From an uncultured Bacteroidia bacterium (GTDB lineage Bacteria; Bacteroidota; Bacteroidia; NS11-12g; UBA9320): a stretch of DNA of 64,000 bases. Where the stretch lies: positions 1 through 64,000 of the forward strand of contig CAJQIC010000019.1 of the NCBI GenBank assembly GCA_905478335.1. The letters are read 5' to 3'. Positions within the stretch are counted from its first letter, which is position 1. Every line of letters begins with the position of its first letter. A program made the translations under genes and the position numbers. Of the stretch, positions 44,024 through 53,924 are shown in pieces. The notes below the pieces were generated by a model. It was not told where the DNA came from. It ran no database searches and saw only the letters and a program-made list of their open reading frames with translations.

Positions 44024-44901
44024 TGCGGATTATACAAGCCATACTCCTTATCTATACACTGATATTAAATGGGACTGTATTTGCGCAATATGATTTTTAC
44101 AATAAGCCAAAGGTTGAAAAATTTGCTTTTGTAGGAGGCAGCTATTTTTTTGGGGACATTGGAGGCAGGCAGGAAAATTCGGTTCTTCTTTTTGGCTACG
44201 AAGATTTGGATTTAAGTGCCACTAAACCATGCCTTGGTACAGGCGTAAGGCAAAACTTCAACCGGGTGATTGCTTTAAGGACTGGTTTAAGCTATGTATA
44301 CCTTGAGCAATCCGACGCGAAATCCTATTCCAAAAGTCGACACCCAAGAAACTTGAGTTTTAGAACCCATATCCTGGAAGCATCCGCATTGATGGAATTT
44401 CGCGTTGCCAAGTTCAATCTGAATACAAAGAAGAGAAGAAGCAGTTGGGAATATTATGTTTTTGGTGGCGTTGCTGGATTTTATTACAGCCCACAGGCTA
44501 AGTATAAGACACGATATGTGTCCTTGCGACCATTAACAACAGAAGGTCAAGGCTTAAAACCAGGAACGAAGCCATATTCAGTGGTTGATATTGCCATTCC
44601 TATTGGTGGTGGGTTACGTTACGGGTATGGATTTGGTAATACGGTATTCGTTGAGTTAGGCTATCGCGCTACGAACACGGACTATATTGATGATGTAAGT
44701 ACAAGTTACTATTCTCGAGAAGAATTACTGATTAACCGAGGAAGGGTGTCTGCAGCCATGAGTTATAGGGGCGATGAAGATCAATATAAGGCAGGACGGG
44801 ATAGAGGTAGTCGATATAACAAGGATCACTTCTTATTAATTAATATTGGACTTTCCATGCCTTTGAGAAGCAGAAAGCCGGTCTGGTTTCAAGGAAAGTA
44901 G
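44023..44901 (+). CDS. Outer-membrane beta-barrel protein (DUF6089-like)
   Basis: The 292-residue protein begins with a signal peptide (ends VFAQ). It then has alternating amphipathic strands with aromatic ends: FAFVGGSYFFGDIGG, VIALRTGLSYVYLEQ, WEYYVFGGVAGFYYSP, IPIGGGLRYGYGF and VFVELGYRATNTDY. The start resembles DUF6089 barrels of Bacteroidota. Pore or receptor role unknown. It is translationally coupled to a secreted nuclease, which suggests a dedicated partner for display or uptake. Confidence 0.75.
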   Translation: MRIIQAILLIYTLILNGTVFAQYDFYNKPKVEKFAFVGGSYFFGDIGGRQENSVLLFGYEDLDLSATKPCLGTGVRQNFNRVIALRTGLSYVYLEQSDAKSYSKSRHPRNLSFRTHILEASALMEFRVAKFNLNTKKRRSSWEYYVFGGVAGFYYSPQAKYKTRYVSLRPLTTEGQGLKPGTKPYSVVDIAIPIGGGLRYGYGFGNTVFVELGYRATNTDYIDDVSTSYYSREELLINRGRVSAAMSYRGDEDQYKAGRDRGSRYNKDHFLLINIGLSMPLRSRKPVWFQGK

Positions 44902-45021
44902 TTCCTTTTACAAAAAATATAAAATCACATACGGAAAATAATTCCACAACCACTTATAATTAAATAAGGTCCTATCCGACAACATGTGTAATTAAAATTG
45001 AATTCGAAATCAGTTTTAATT

Positions 45022-48000
45022 ATGCAAAAGTCTTATCACATTTTTCTCGTTTTATTATTGTCAGTTGTTGCTTGTAATAACAAGTCTACGATTCCTGTTT
45101 ACAATTCTGAATTTGTTGAACATATTTCAGCCTATACCTCTGGAGTTATCGGAAGAGATGCGTCTGTAAAAGTGGTTATTTCCGAACCGGTAAAAGACGC
45201 AAAAATGAATAGAATAGACCCCAATGTTTTGTTAGGGTTTAGGCCGAATATCAAAGGAAACGCAGTATGGATTGACAATAGAACAATCGAATTCACACCA
45301 GCCGAACAGCTACCACGAGGAACGGTTTATCAAGGGGTATTTTACTTAGGCAAGCTGAAATCAATCAAAAGAGTGTTAAAGAAATTTCCATTCCGTTTTG
45401 AAACAAGAAAGCAGAAGCTGAATTTGGTGTTAAACGGTTTGCGGACCTACGGAGACAACAATCCCAGATACAGGCACCTTTCAGGCAAAGTAATCGCCAG
45501 CGATCAAGAGGAAGTTAGTTTAATTAAGCAATGTTTATCCGCTGATGACGGAACACAAACACTTAGCATAAAATGGTTAAGTCATTCTGGAAATACATTT
45601 CATTTTAAAATCGATAGTTTAAAAAGGGGAGAATTTCAGAAAGAAGTGATTTTAAAACTGCGCGGCAAAACTGTTGAGTCTGAATCGGATGACACCAGAG
45701 TTGTTCATCTCTCAGGAATGGGCATATTCAGACTGGAATCTGTACGCGTCACAAACGAGCCAGATCAAAAAATTGATTTGTACTTTTCTGAAAGTTTAAA
45801 TAGCGTGCAAAGTTTAATCGGACTTATTATGCTTGATAGTCAGCGGGTCAAGAACTATGAATTGTCTGGTAATAAACTTACAATCTACCCACTGAAGAGA
45901 CTGACAGGGACACACAGTATTTTTTGCTCGTCTGATATTAAGAATTACGCAGGGTATAGACTCAAGAAGGACGTTTCTCGTTCGATACATTTTGAACGGA
46001 CAAAGCCAAAATTGCGCATGATTGGTAAAGGGACCATTGTACCAGATGCGAAAGGTGTTGTATTCCCTTTTGAAACAATGGCACTAAAAGCCGTTGATGT
46101 TTGGATTTATCAAATTCATGAAAAGAACATACCTCAGTTTCTGCAGGTCAATGACCTAAATGGTAACCGTGAATTGTCAAGAGTTGGGTCATTGGTTTAT
46201 TCAGGAAAGGTTGATCTAGCAGAACATAAAAAGCCGGTCGAGAATCAGTGGTCTAGATATACTTTGAATATCAACAAATACATCAAGAAACAACCCGGAG
46301 CTATTTATCGGGTTTTGATTGGGTATCGAAGTTCGTATACCTTCTTTGACTGTGAAGAAGGCCAAAGTGATTATTCACTTGATGAAGATGGATTATGCCA
46401 CGAATATTACAATGGCGAAAACAATAATTTAGTCGGTTATACTCCGTGTGATAGCCGGTTCTATTACAGCGGTTCACTTTGTCGAAATATTTTGGCATCA
46501 GATATTGGTCTGATAGTAAAAAAGGGAGCGGATGAAAAAACACATGTTTTTGTGAGTTCCTTAATCAACGCACAACCCCTTGCCAATACCAAGCTAGAAT
46601 TTTTCACGTATCAGAATACAAAAATTAGGACTGTATACGCTGACCAATTGGGTATGGCTGAAATTAAACTTGCCAAAGAGGCATACATGATTGTAGCTAG
46701 TTCAGGAGCGCAAAAGGGATATCTCAAACTGGGGAATGGACGTAACAATTCTACAAGTAAGTTCGATGTTGGAGGGGTAAATGGTTCGGCTATGGTAGAC
46801 GGGAAAATATACACGGAACGCGGCGTGTGGAGGCCTGGGGATAGCATATACAGCTGCTTTACCTTACAGGATAAGCAAAACAATTTACCAGTGAATACTC
46901 CAGTTACTTTTGAGTTGGTTAACCCAAGAGGTCAGGTAGTACGCAAAAAGGTGAGAACTACATCAGTTGGTGACGTGTACGATTTTAGAACATCAACTGA
47001 GGTGAAATGGACAACAGGGAATTATACAGCACGGGTGAAAGTCGGAGGTTCGACATTTTACAAAACACTAGCCATAGAAACAGTAAAACCTAACCGGTTA
47101 AAAATCGGTATTGCGGTTAAGGATAGTTTGATTACAATTGGTACGGAAAACAAGATTTTTATTGGGGCATCTTGGTTACATGGCGCTCCAGCGCCAGACT
47201 TACATTACACAGTTACAGGTAGGTTAACCCCAGTTCATACTCGGTTTTCAAACTTCACAACTTTTGACTTTGATGACAGAACGAAACCAACTCAAGCCAA
47301 GGATTTGATATTGTCTGAAGGCGAATTAGATGAAAGTGGTACTGCAAGTTTTAAACCAGATTTTGCATTAAATACGGATGTTAGAGGGAGTTTAAAGGTG
47401 AACTTAATGGCTAAGGTTTTTGAAAAAGGAGGGAATTTTAGCCAAGACTATGGCACCTTTCCAATTAAAGTGTTTAGGAGTTATGTCGGCATCGAACCAC
47501 CTCAAGCTAACGAACGCGACAATAGTTTGGAAACAGACAAAAGGCACACTTTTCGCTTGGTAAATCTTACAGACAAAGGCACTCCAATAACAGGAAAAAA
47601 ACTTGAAGTCAAAATATATAAGATTGACTGGAATTGGTGGTGGGACAATAATGGGAACTTATCTACTTATATGCAGTCCAATGGTTTGTTTCCGGTACTT
47701 GATACTGTAGTAACAACCAATGGAACAGGACTTTCTGCCACATCTTTTGCATTACCCTACCCCAATTGGGGGCGCTTCGTCATGATAGCAAAGGATCCGA
47801 TTTCGTTGCATAGAAGCGCTCACACATTTTATGTTGATTGGCCTTACTGGAAAAGAGGGAATAGAAACAGCACGACTCAGGCCAAAACTATTGTGCTTAC
47901 TAGTAACAAAACACAGTACAGTGTTGGCGAAAAAGTCAACATCACCATACCGTCTTCTGATTATGGAAGGGCTTTGGTTTGTGTAGAGAACGGATCATCC

Positions 48001-50496
48001 GTTTTGAAAAAGTTTTGGGTAAATGGAAGTAAAGGAGAGACAAAGTTTAGTTTTAGAACCACCGCCCAAATGACGCCTAATGTGTATGTACACGTGAGCT
48101 ATTTACAAACGTATAAACATAAAGACAATGATCTTCCAGCACGCTTATATGGCATCCTACCGATTAAGGTTGAAAACGCAAAGAGTCATTTACATCCTAA
48201 GTTAATAGTTAAGGACGAGATACGTCCAGACAGAAGAGAATTGGTTCAAGTGAAAGAAAAGTATGGACGACCAATGACCTATACGCTAGCAGTAGTGGAT
48301 GAAGGTTTGTTGGATTTGACACATTTTAAAACACCAGACTTGTGGAGTCATTTTTACCAAAAACAAGGCTTGGGTGTCCGTACGTGGGATTTGTACGATG
48401 AGGTGATGGGTGGATATGCAGGAAAATATGGAAACGTATTAAGCGTCGGTGGCGATGAAGCAGGAGGAGTAGATGAGTCGGTTCATAAGGCAAATAGATT
48501 TAAACCAGCTGTGAAATTTTTTGGGCCTTTTACCCTAAAGCCAGGTCAAACCGCCCGATATTTCGTTGAGATGGGCGCATATATCGGCGCAGTAAGAATG
48601 ATGGTTATTGCACGACAAGACGATGCCTATGGGAAGGCAGAAAAGTCCGTTAAGGTTAAAAAACCAATCATGATTTTACCTACTATGCCTCGGGTGTTAA
48701 GTCCTGGTGAAACTGTCCAAATTCCAGTAACGGTATTCTCGCTTGAAGAGGGCAGAAAATCTGTCACGGTAAAAGTCAAAACTAAAGGAGGGCTGCGCCT
48801 AATTGGCTCTAATACCAAGACTATCGAATTCAGTACTTCGGGCGATGAGACCATTTATTTTTTGGCAGAGGTTGCCGAGCAAGTTGGTGTTGCTAAAGCG
48901 ATATGTACCGCATCAGTGGGAAGCGAAAAGGCTTCTAAATCGATTGAAATTGCCATTCGTACACCCAATCCGAGTATTACGGATGTAACGGACATGGTTG
49001 TGCAATCCGGAGAAACAAAGTCGTCTGAGGTAGTGCTAAAAGGTTTGGACGGAACAAATAACTGTGCGATAGAAGTATCCGCCTTGCCACCACTGAATCT
49101 ACAATCTAGGTTAAACCAGTTGCTACAGTATCCACATGGTTGCGTTGAGCAAACCACGAGCTCTGTATTTGCTCAATTGTTTTTGAGTGACATTCTTACA
49201 TTAAGTGAGGATCAATTGTTTAGGTCAAGTGAAAATATTCAAGCCGCCATCAGAAGGCTATATCTTTTTCAAAATAGTTCGGGTGGATTGGGTTACTGGC
49301 CCGGAGCTCGAGAGAGCAGCCCATGGGGTTCAAATTATGCAGGGCACTTTTTACTATTAGCACAACAGAAAGGGTACAAGGTTGACAAACAATTTATGAA
49401 AAGTTGGTTGTCTTATCAGAAAAAAGAAGCAAAGAGTTATAGGAAAAATCGGTATGGAGATGACCTGATTCAAGCGTACAGATTATACACACTTGTATTG
49501 GCAGATGAAACCGACCTAGCCTCAATGAACAGAATGCGTGAAAGCAGTGAAATTTCTCCGATTGTTAAATGGAGGTTGGCCGCCGCTTATGCGAAGGCAG
49601 GCATGCCTGAAGTAGCCGAGAACTTAATCGATCAATTAGCCTTTACCACCCAAACGTACAACGCCGGACATGGATACACGTTTGGTAGTGCGCTGAGAGA
49701 TAAAGCGATGATACTGGAAACGTTAGGTTTGATTGGCAACCAACTTGACTATGCTGATTTGATGAAAGAGATAGCAGAACAATTGGCTTCAAATCGATGG
49801 TTGAGCACGCAAGAGACTGCCTACAGCCTTATCGCGATTTCAAGTATCTACAAACAAAGTAAAGGCAATGGAGAGCTTCATTTTGATTTAACACAAGGTG
49901 GACATACATCCACGATAAAAACAGGTAAAGCAATTTTTCAAAAGGAGTTAATACGAAACGCTAGGAATAAAAAGCTCCCAATCGGTATAACAAATCATGG
50001 TGACGGGTTGCTATTTGTAAGGGTTATCAAAACTTTTGTCCCACTACAATCTGATACCATTAAGAAAAGCAACCACCTTTCATTACAGGTACAATATGTT
50101 AACTATAAGGGCGCAACGATTGATCCGAGCAAGTTGGAACAAGGAACAGAGTTTAAGGCCATCGTTTCAATCAAAAATGGTGTTCAAAAAGGGTACTTAA
50201 AAGATTTGGCTTTGTCTTTTATGATGCCAACGGGGTGGGAGATAGAAAACAGCCGTATGCAAGGAAGTGGTAACTATAATTTTGTTCATCAAGACTTCAG
50301 AGACGATAGAGTATATACGTACTTAAATATTCAAAGTAATGGGGTTAGAAGGTACGAGTACAAACTTACCGCCACATATGCAGGACGGTTTTTTCAACCC
50401 ACTGTTTCGGTTGAAAGCATGTATGACAATACCATTGTAGCGACTCAACCCGGAGGTTGGGTAGAAGTTGTAGAACGCGAAGTCCAACCACAATAA
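45022..50496 (+). CDS. Alpha-2-macroglobulin family lipoprotein
   Basis: ATG 45022 gives a lipoprotein signal with the lipobox LSVVAC; an earlier TTG at 44998 is unlikely. The 1824 residues follow the bacterial A2M plan: a string of MG-type beta domains, a complement-like region and the thioester domain with the PHGCVEQTTSS motif (C1374, Q1377, so the thioester can form), then a C-terminal receptor-type domain. Bacterial A2Ms trap proteases that attack the periplasm. The usual partner pbpC is not adjacent. The neighbours are a DNA glycosylase downstream and a barrel gene upstream. Confidence 0.93.
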   Translation: MQKSYHIFLVLLLSVVACNNKSTIPVYNSEFVEHISAYTSGVIGRDASVKVVISEPVKDAKMNRIDPNVLLGFRPNIKGNAVWIDNRTIEFTPAEQLPRGTVYQGVFYLGKLKSIKRVLKKFPFRFETRKQKLNLVLNGLRTYGDNNPRYRHLSGKVIASDQEEVSLIKQCLSADDGTQTLSIKWLSHSGNTFHFKIDSLKRGEFQKEVILKLRGKTVESESDDTRVVHLSGMGIFRLESVRVTNEPDQKIDLYFSESLNSVQSLIGLIMLDSQRVKNYELSGNKLTIYPLKRLTGTHSIFCSSDIKNYAGYRLKKDVSRSIHFERTKPKLRMIGKGTIVPDAKGVVFPFETMALKAVDVWIYQIHEKNIPQFLQVNDLNGNRELSRVGSLVYSGKVDLAEHKKPVENQWSRYTLNINKYIKKQPGAIYRVLIGYRSSYTFFDCEEGQSDYSLDEDGLCHEYYNGENNNLVGYTPCDSRFYYSGSLCRNILASDIGLIVKKGADEKTHVFVSSLINAQPLANTKLEFFTYQNTKIRTVYADQLGMAEIKLAKEAYMIVASSGAQKGYLKLGNGRNNSTSKFDVGGVNGSAMVDGKIYTERGVWRPGDSIYSCFTLQDKQNNLPVNTPVTFELVNPRGQVVRKKVRTTSVGDVYDFRTSTEVKWTTGNYTARVKVGGSTFYKTLAIETVKPNRLKIGIAVKDSLITIGTENKIFIGASWLHGAPAPDLHYTVTGRLTPVHTRFSNFTTFDFDDRTKPTQAKDLILSEGELDESGTASFKPDFALNTDVRGSLKVNLMAKVFEKGGNFSQDYGTFPIKVFRSYVGIEPPQANERDNSLETDKRHTFRLVNLTDKGTPITGKKLEVKIYKIDWNWWWDNNGNLSTYMQSNGLFPVLDTVVTTNGTGLSATSFALPYPNWGRFVMIAKDPISLHRSAHTFYVDWPYWKRGNRNSTTQAKTIVLTSNKTQYSVGEKVNITIPSSDYGRALVCVENGSSVLKKFWVNGSKGETKFSFRTTAQMTPNVYVHVSYLQTYKHKDNDLPARLYGILPIKVENAKSHLHPKLIVKDEIRPDRRELVQVKEKYGRPMTYTLAVVDEGLLDLTHFKTPDLWSHFYQKQGLGVRTWDLYDEVMGGYAGKYGNVLSVGGDEAGGVDESVHKANRFKPAVKFFGPFTLKPGQTARYFVEMGAYIGAVRMMVIARQDDAYGKAEKSVKVKKPIMILPTMPRVLSPGETVQIPVTVFSLEEGRKSVTVKVKTKGGLRLIGSNTKTIEFSTSGDETIYFLAEVAEQVGVAKAICTASVGSEKASKSIEIAIRTPNPSITDVTDMVVQSGETKSSEVVLKGLDGTNNCAIEVSALPPLNLQSRLNQLLQYPHGCVEQTTSSVFAQLFLSDILTLSEDQLFRSSENIQAAIRRLYLFQNSSGGLGYWPGARESSPWGSNYAGHFLLLAQQKGYKVDKQFMKSWLSYQKKEAKSYRKNRYGDDLIQAYRLYTLVLADETDLASMNRMRESSEISPIVKWRLAAAYAKAGMPEVAENLIDQLAFTTQTYNAGHGYTFGSALRDKAMILETLGLIGNQLDYADLMKEIAEQLASNRWLSTQETAYSLIAISSIYKQSKGNGELHFDLTQGGHTSTIKTGKAIFQKELIRNARNKKLPIGITNHGDGLLFVRVIKTFVPLQSDTIKKSNHLSLQVQYVNYKGATIDPSKLEQGTEFKAIVSIKNGVQKGYLKDLALSFMMPTGWEIENSRMQGSGNYNFVHQDFRDDRVYTYLNIQSNGVRRYEYKLTATYAGRFFQPTVSVESMYDNTIVATQPGGWVEVVEREVQPQ

Positions 50497-50501
50497 AGAT
50501 T

Positions 50502-50545
50502 TAGCTCGGATGGTGTATACTTGTATTGATATGTCATCCGAGCTA
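50502..50545. repeat. 11-bp inverted repeat flanking the glycosylase start codon
   Basis: Arms TAGCTCGGATG (50502-50512) and CATCCGAGCTA (50535-50545) are perfect complements 33 bases apart centre to centre. The 22-base loop contains a TATACTTG box and the ATG at 50531. It could be an RNA hairpin holding the start codon, or an operator. Confidence 0.5.
50516..50523 (+). promoter_or_regulatory. Putative -7 promoter box, TATACTTG variant
   Basis: TATACTTG lies 7 bases before ATG 50531, and the 13 bases TGGTGTATACTTG also precede the phosphatase gene at 7600. Confidence 0.35.
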
Positions 50546-51157
50546 TCTTATAAAAAGATAAAACAAGCGTTAGAAAGTGTAGACCCGAAGTTGCGACTGG
50601 TATTTGATGCCACGACATCGGAAATTGAACCGCTTCCTAGTGTAGATATCTACGCCAACTTGCTAGAAAGTATTGTTTCACAGCAGTTGTCGACCAAGGT
50701 TGCAGAAATCATTTGGCATAGATTTTTAGACTTATTTCCTTCACAATACCCAGACCCTATGGCTGTTCTTGAATTGGATATTACGCAACTTAGAGGGGTA
50801 GGTTTATCGGGTTCAAAATCGAATTACATTCAAAATGTAGCAAGATTTGCTTTAGATAACGACATGTCATTGGGCAAGTTTGGTGCACTGTCGGATGCCG
50901 AAATTATTGAGTATTTAACAACAATAAAAGGCGTGGGTAAATGGACTGTTCAAATGATTTTGATGTTTCCGTTGGATAGACCAAATGTATTTCCGGTAGA
51001 CGATCTTGGGATTCAAACTAAAATGAAATATTGGTACGGATTAAGATCCGAAAAAAAACAACTTAAAAAAGAGATGCTCGATATAGCTGAATCGTGGGCA
51101 CCGTATAAAACACTGGCTAGCAAGTATTTGTGGGCGTCATCAATGACAAAAGCATAA
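50531..51157 (+). CDS. DNA-3-methyladenine glycosylase (AlkA/HhH-GPD family)
   Basis: The product is about 208 residues from ATG 50531. The frame allows ATG 50510, but that would place the promoter box inside the gene. HhH-GPD features are present: DITQLRGVGLSGSKSNYIQ, the hairpin IKGVGKWTVQMI, and the catalytic Asp in FPVDDLGIQ. It removes alkylated purines from DNA in base excision repair. A perfect inverted repeat spans its start. Confidence 0.9.
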   Translation: MSSELSYKKIKQALESVDPKLRLVFDATTSEIEPLPSVDIYANLLESIVSQQLSTKVAEIIWHRFLDLFPSQYPDPMAVLELDITQLRGVGLSGSKSNYIQNVARFALDNDMSLGKFGALSDAEIIEYLTTIKGVGKWTVQMILMFPLDRPNVFPVDDLGIQTKMKYWYGLRSEKKQLKKEMLDIAESWAPYKTLASKYLWASSMTKA

Positions 51158-51193
51158 AAGTTGTAACTTACCATCGCAACCAACACGAGGAAA

Positions 51194-52639
51194 ATGAGAG
51201 TAATTTTAACAGTGATCGTACTCGCTTTAGGGGTCAACCAGTCAACAGCTCAGGATTACATTACAACTAAGTATCTAATTAAAACAGACAACAATGTATC
51301 CTATGGCACTGCCATTGATGTTGCTGGTAATGTTAGAGACTTAAAAATGGACATTTCCTATCCAACCGATGCGCCCGATAAGAATTGTGGAATGCCGGTG
51401 ATGATGATTATTCATGGAGGCGCATTTATGACCGGTGACAAGGCTGACGGATCACTCGTGACCCTTAGAGAAGAGTTTGCAAAACGAGGTTACATTACTG
51501 CTTCTGTCAATTACAGGCTGGGTGTTTTACATACTGATCGACCAGTTAACTGTAATGTGTCTTCTTTTGGAGCTAGCTGGAATTGTTTAAATGTTCAAGA
51601 TTCTAGTGAATGGTATCGCGCTTATTATCGGGGTATTCAGGATGTTCATGGGGCAATAAGGTATTTGGTAAATAATAGAACAACGTACAAACCCGACGCG
51701 AATAACGTATTTGTGGTAGGACAAAGCGCTGGAGGATTTATTGCTTTGGGTGTTGGATTCACAGATGATTCAACAGAAGTAATGACAAACTTATCTGGCC
51801 AGATGGTTGATGCTAAAGCGCCTAATCGGATGTATGAGTCAGACTGTATTGTAAAACGCGGTTTAGATACTTCGGTGGCCTCAATGGATTTAACACGTGC
51901 CAATTTGGGTTCTTATCGAGGACTTTTAAACCAACCCGAATTGAATAATTATACGATTCGAGGTGTAGGTAATTTTTACGGTGGTGTATTTAACGACATT
52001 GTAGAAAGTCATTCAGACGTTACGCCGGTATTGTACACGTATCACCAACCTAACGACCTAATCGTTCCAATCGGATATTCTAGAGTTTATGCCGGATTTA
52101 ATGCCTGTGCTATGGGTTTTCCGTTCAATTGTCAAGGCATTATTAATCGGCCCCTTATGTATGGCTCTCAAGGTATTGTAGATTTAATTGATGATGCTAA
52201 AAACAACGGTAAAGCAGTCCCAGAAGTACAGTTCGATAAAACCAATAATACGGCAAATTGTGCCATGCAAATTGCCAATCCATCAACTGCTGGGCATGGT
52301 TTTGACAACTATACCTTAAGAAGAACGAACATGGCTAAATACTTTGCAACGGCAATTGATACATGCCAGCTGAATGGATTGCCTGCATTGAATAATGCAT
52401 GGAACCTTACACTTTCACCTAATCCGATTCAACTAGATCAACAGCTTGTTATCCAAGGATTCATTACTCCAGGAGCTCAAATTGACGTTCTTGATATTGC
52501 TGGAAATGTGGTAAAGCATGAAACGGTAAAAGGTGGAAATAAGACCACCGTGCGTTTAGGCAACAGACCTGGTATTTATTTCGTGCGAATTTTGGCTGGC
52601 GCTAAAATGGTAACCAAACGTGTTGTAGTGTTGCAGTAA
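51194..52639 (+). CDS. T9SS-secreted alpha/beta-hydrolase (carboxylesterase type)
   Basis: A signal peptide (1-20, ends STAQ) precedes an alpha/beta-hydrolase domain with the oxyanion segment IIHGGAFMTGDKAD, the nucleophile elbow VGQSAGG, a YHQPNDLIVP acidic segment and a late AGHGFD histidine. A T9SS sorting domain ends it (LSPNPIQLDQQLVIQGF, final KRVVVLQ). It should hydrolyse ester bonds outside the cell. The gene is separate from its neighbours by 36 and 21 bases. Confidence 0.88.
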   Translation: MRVILTVIVLALGVNQSTAQDYITTKYLIKTDNNVSYGTAIDVAGNVRDLKMDISYPTDAPDKNCGMPVMMIIHGGAFMTGDKADGSLVTLREEFAKRGYITASVNYRLGVLHTDRPVNCNVSSFGASWNCLNVQDSSEWYRAYYRGIQDVHGAIRYLVNNRTTYKPDANNVFVVGQSAGGFIALGVGFTDDSTEVMTNLSGQMVDAKAPNRMYESDCIVKRGLDTSVASMDLTRANLGSYRGLLNQPELNNYTIRGVGNFYGGVFNDIVESHSDVTPVLYTYHQPNDLIVPIGYSRVYAGFNACAMGFPFNCQGIINRPLMYGSQGIVDLIDDAKNNGKAVPEVQFDKTNNTANCAMQIANPSTAGHGFDNYTLRRTNMAKYFATAIDTCQLNGLPALNNAWNLTLSPNPIQLDQQLVIQGFITPGAQIDVLDIAGNVVKHETVKGGNKTTVRLGNRPGIYFVRILAGAKMVTKRVVVLQ

Positions 52640-52660
52640 TCAAAGCCGATTCACTGTTAC

Positions 52661-53791
52661 ATGGCAGGCATTTATGTACACATACCATTTTGTAGAAAAG
52701 CATGTCACTATTGCGATTTTCATTTTTCTACTTCTTTGTCAAACCGCAAACCAATGGTCGATGCCATTTGCCAAGAGCTGAGGCAACACAGTGATACTTT
52801 AACGGGAGAGGGGATTGAAACCATTTATTTTGGAGGAGGAACACCGAGTGTGTTGCTCAAATCGGAACTCATTCAGATACTTGATACCATTAAAGACTGT
52901 TTTTCATTATCAGCAGAGATTGAGTGTACATTAGAGGCTAATCCGGATGATTGTTCTACACAGAACTTACAGGATTGGTTTGAATCTGGGGTAAACCGAT
53001 TAAGTATTGGTGTTCAATCTTTTGACCAGAGAGACTTAACGTGGATGAACAGGTCACACGACCACTTGCAGGCCACCGCATCAATTCTTGAAGCAGAAAA
53101 AGTGGGTTACAAATCCATTAATCTAGATTTGATATATGGCGTACCTACCATGCCAGCTGACGTATGGAAGTCGAACGTACAACAAGCCTTGAATCTGCCC
53201 ATAAATCATATATCTGCATATAGCCTGACTGTAGAGCAGGGCACGGCGCTTCATCATTTTGTTAAGACAAAGAAGTACCCAAGCTTGGATGAGGAGAAAT
53301 CTGCGATCGAGTTTGAATATTTCCTTAATGAGATAAAGACCAAAGGTTGGGAGCAGTATGAAATATCAAATTATTGCAAACCAGGCGGATATGCCCAACA
53401 CAATACAAATTATTGGAAACAGAAAGCGTACATAGGTGTAGGCCCGTCGGCACATTCCTACCAGAGTGGCTATAGAAGATGGAACATCGCAAATAATGCA
53501 AAATACCTACGGGCAATTGAGCAGGGTGATATTTTTTTTAGCGACGAAAAATTGTCGGAGACAGATCAAATTAACGAATTGATTATGTTGGGTTTACGAA
53601 CAAAATGGGGCGTAGATACTAGCGCGATTCTTGATGAATTCAATTTTGATTTGGATAAACATGTAGGACAAGAAATTAAGAACTATGAGCGGAGTGGTAA
53701 ACTGACCCAATCGGGTGGAATTATAACCCTAACAGACCAAGGAAAATTAATCGCCGACCGTATCGCCGCTGCATTGTTTACAACGGAATAA
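52661..53791 (+). CDS. hemW: Radical SAM heme chaperone HemW
   Basis: The 376-residue protein starts directly with YVHIPFCRKACHYCDF, whose CxxxCxxC (C11, C15, C18) binds the 4Fe-4S cluster, and has the GGGTPS motif and the C-terminal HemN-like domain (YISAYSLTVEQGT-like segment, then GVGPSAHSY). HemW was long annotated as oxygen-independent coproporphyrinogen oxidase, but this subclass acts as a heme chaperone for respiratory proteins. The start is 21 bases after the esterase gene ends. Confidence 0.95.
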   Translation: MAGIYVHIPFCRKACHYCDFHFSTSLSNRKPMVDAICQELRQHSDTLTGEGIETIYFGGGTPSVLLKSELIQILDTIKDCFSLSAEIECTLEANPDDCSTQNLQDWFESGVNRLSIGVQSFDQRDLTWMNRSHDHLQATASILEAEKVGYKSINLDLIYGVPTMPADVWKSNVQQALNLPINHISAYSLTVEQGTALHHFVKTKKYPSLDEEKSAIEFEYFLNEIKTKGWEQYEISNYCKPGGYAQHNTNYWKQKAYIGVGPSAHSYQSGYRRWNIANNAKYLRAIEQGDIFFSDEKLSETDQINELIMLGLRTKWGVDTSAILDEFNFDLDKHVGQEIKNYERSGKLTQSGGIITLTDQGKLIADRIAAALFTTE

Positions 53792-53824
53792 CAAATATCG
53801 TTTAGATTATTGGTGTGCTTATTT

Positions 53825-53832
53825 TACCTTTG
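53825..53832 (+). promoter_or_regulatory. Promoter -7 box of the cold-shock gene
   Basis: TACCTTTG, preceded by TTTA about 20 bases upstream, gives a predicted leader of about 85 bases before the start at 53925. A long leader is typical of cold-shock mRNAs. Confidence 0.5.
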
Positions 53833-53924
53833 AAGATGATTCTACGTCTTTAGTCGTACAAATTAGCATATCTCAAATGTTATTACTACAGTAAAGCAAG
53901 TAGATAAAGACAGTTAAAATATAT

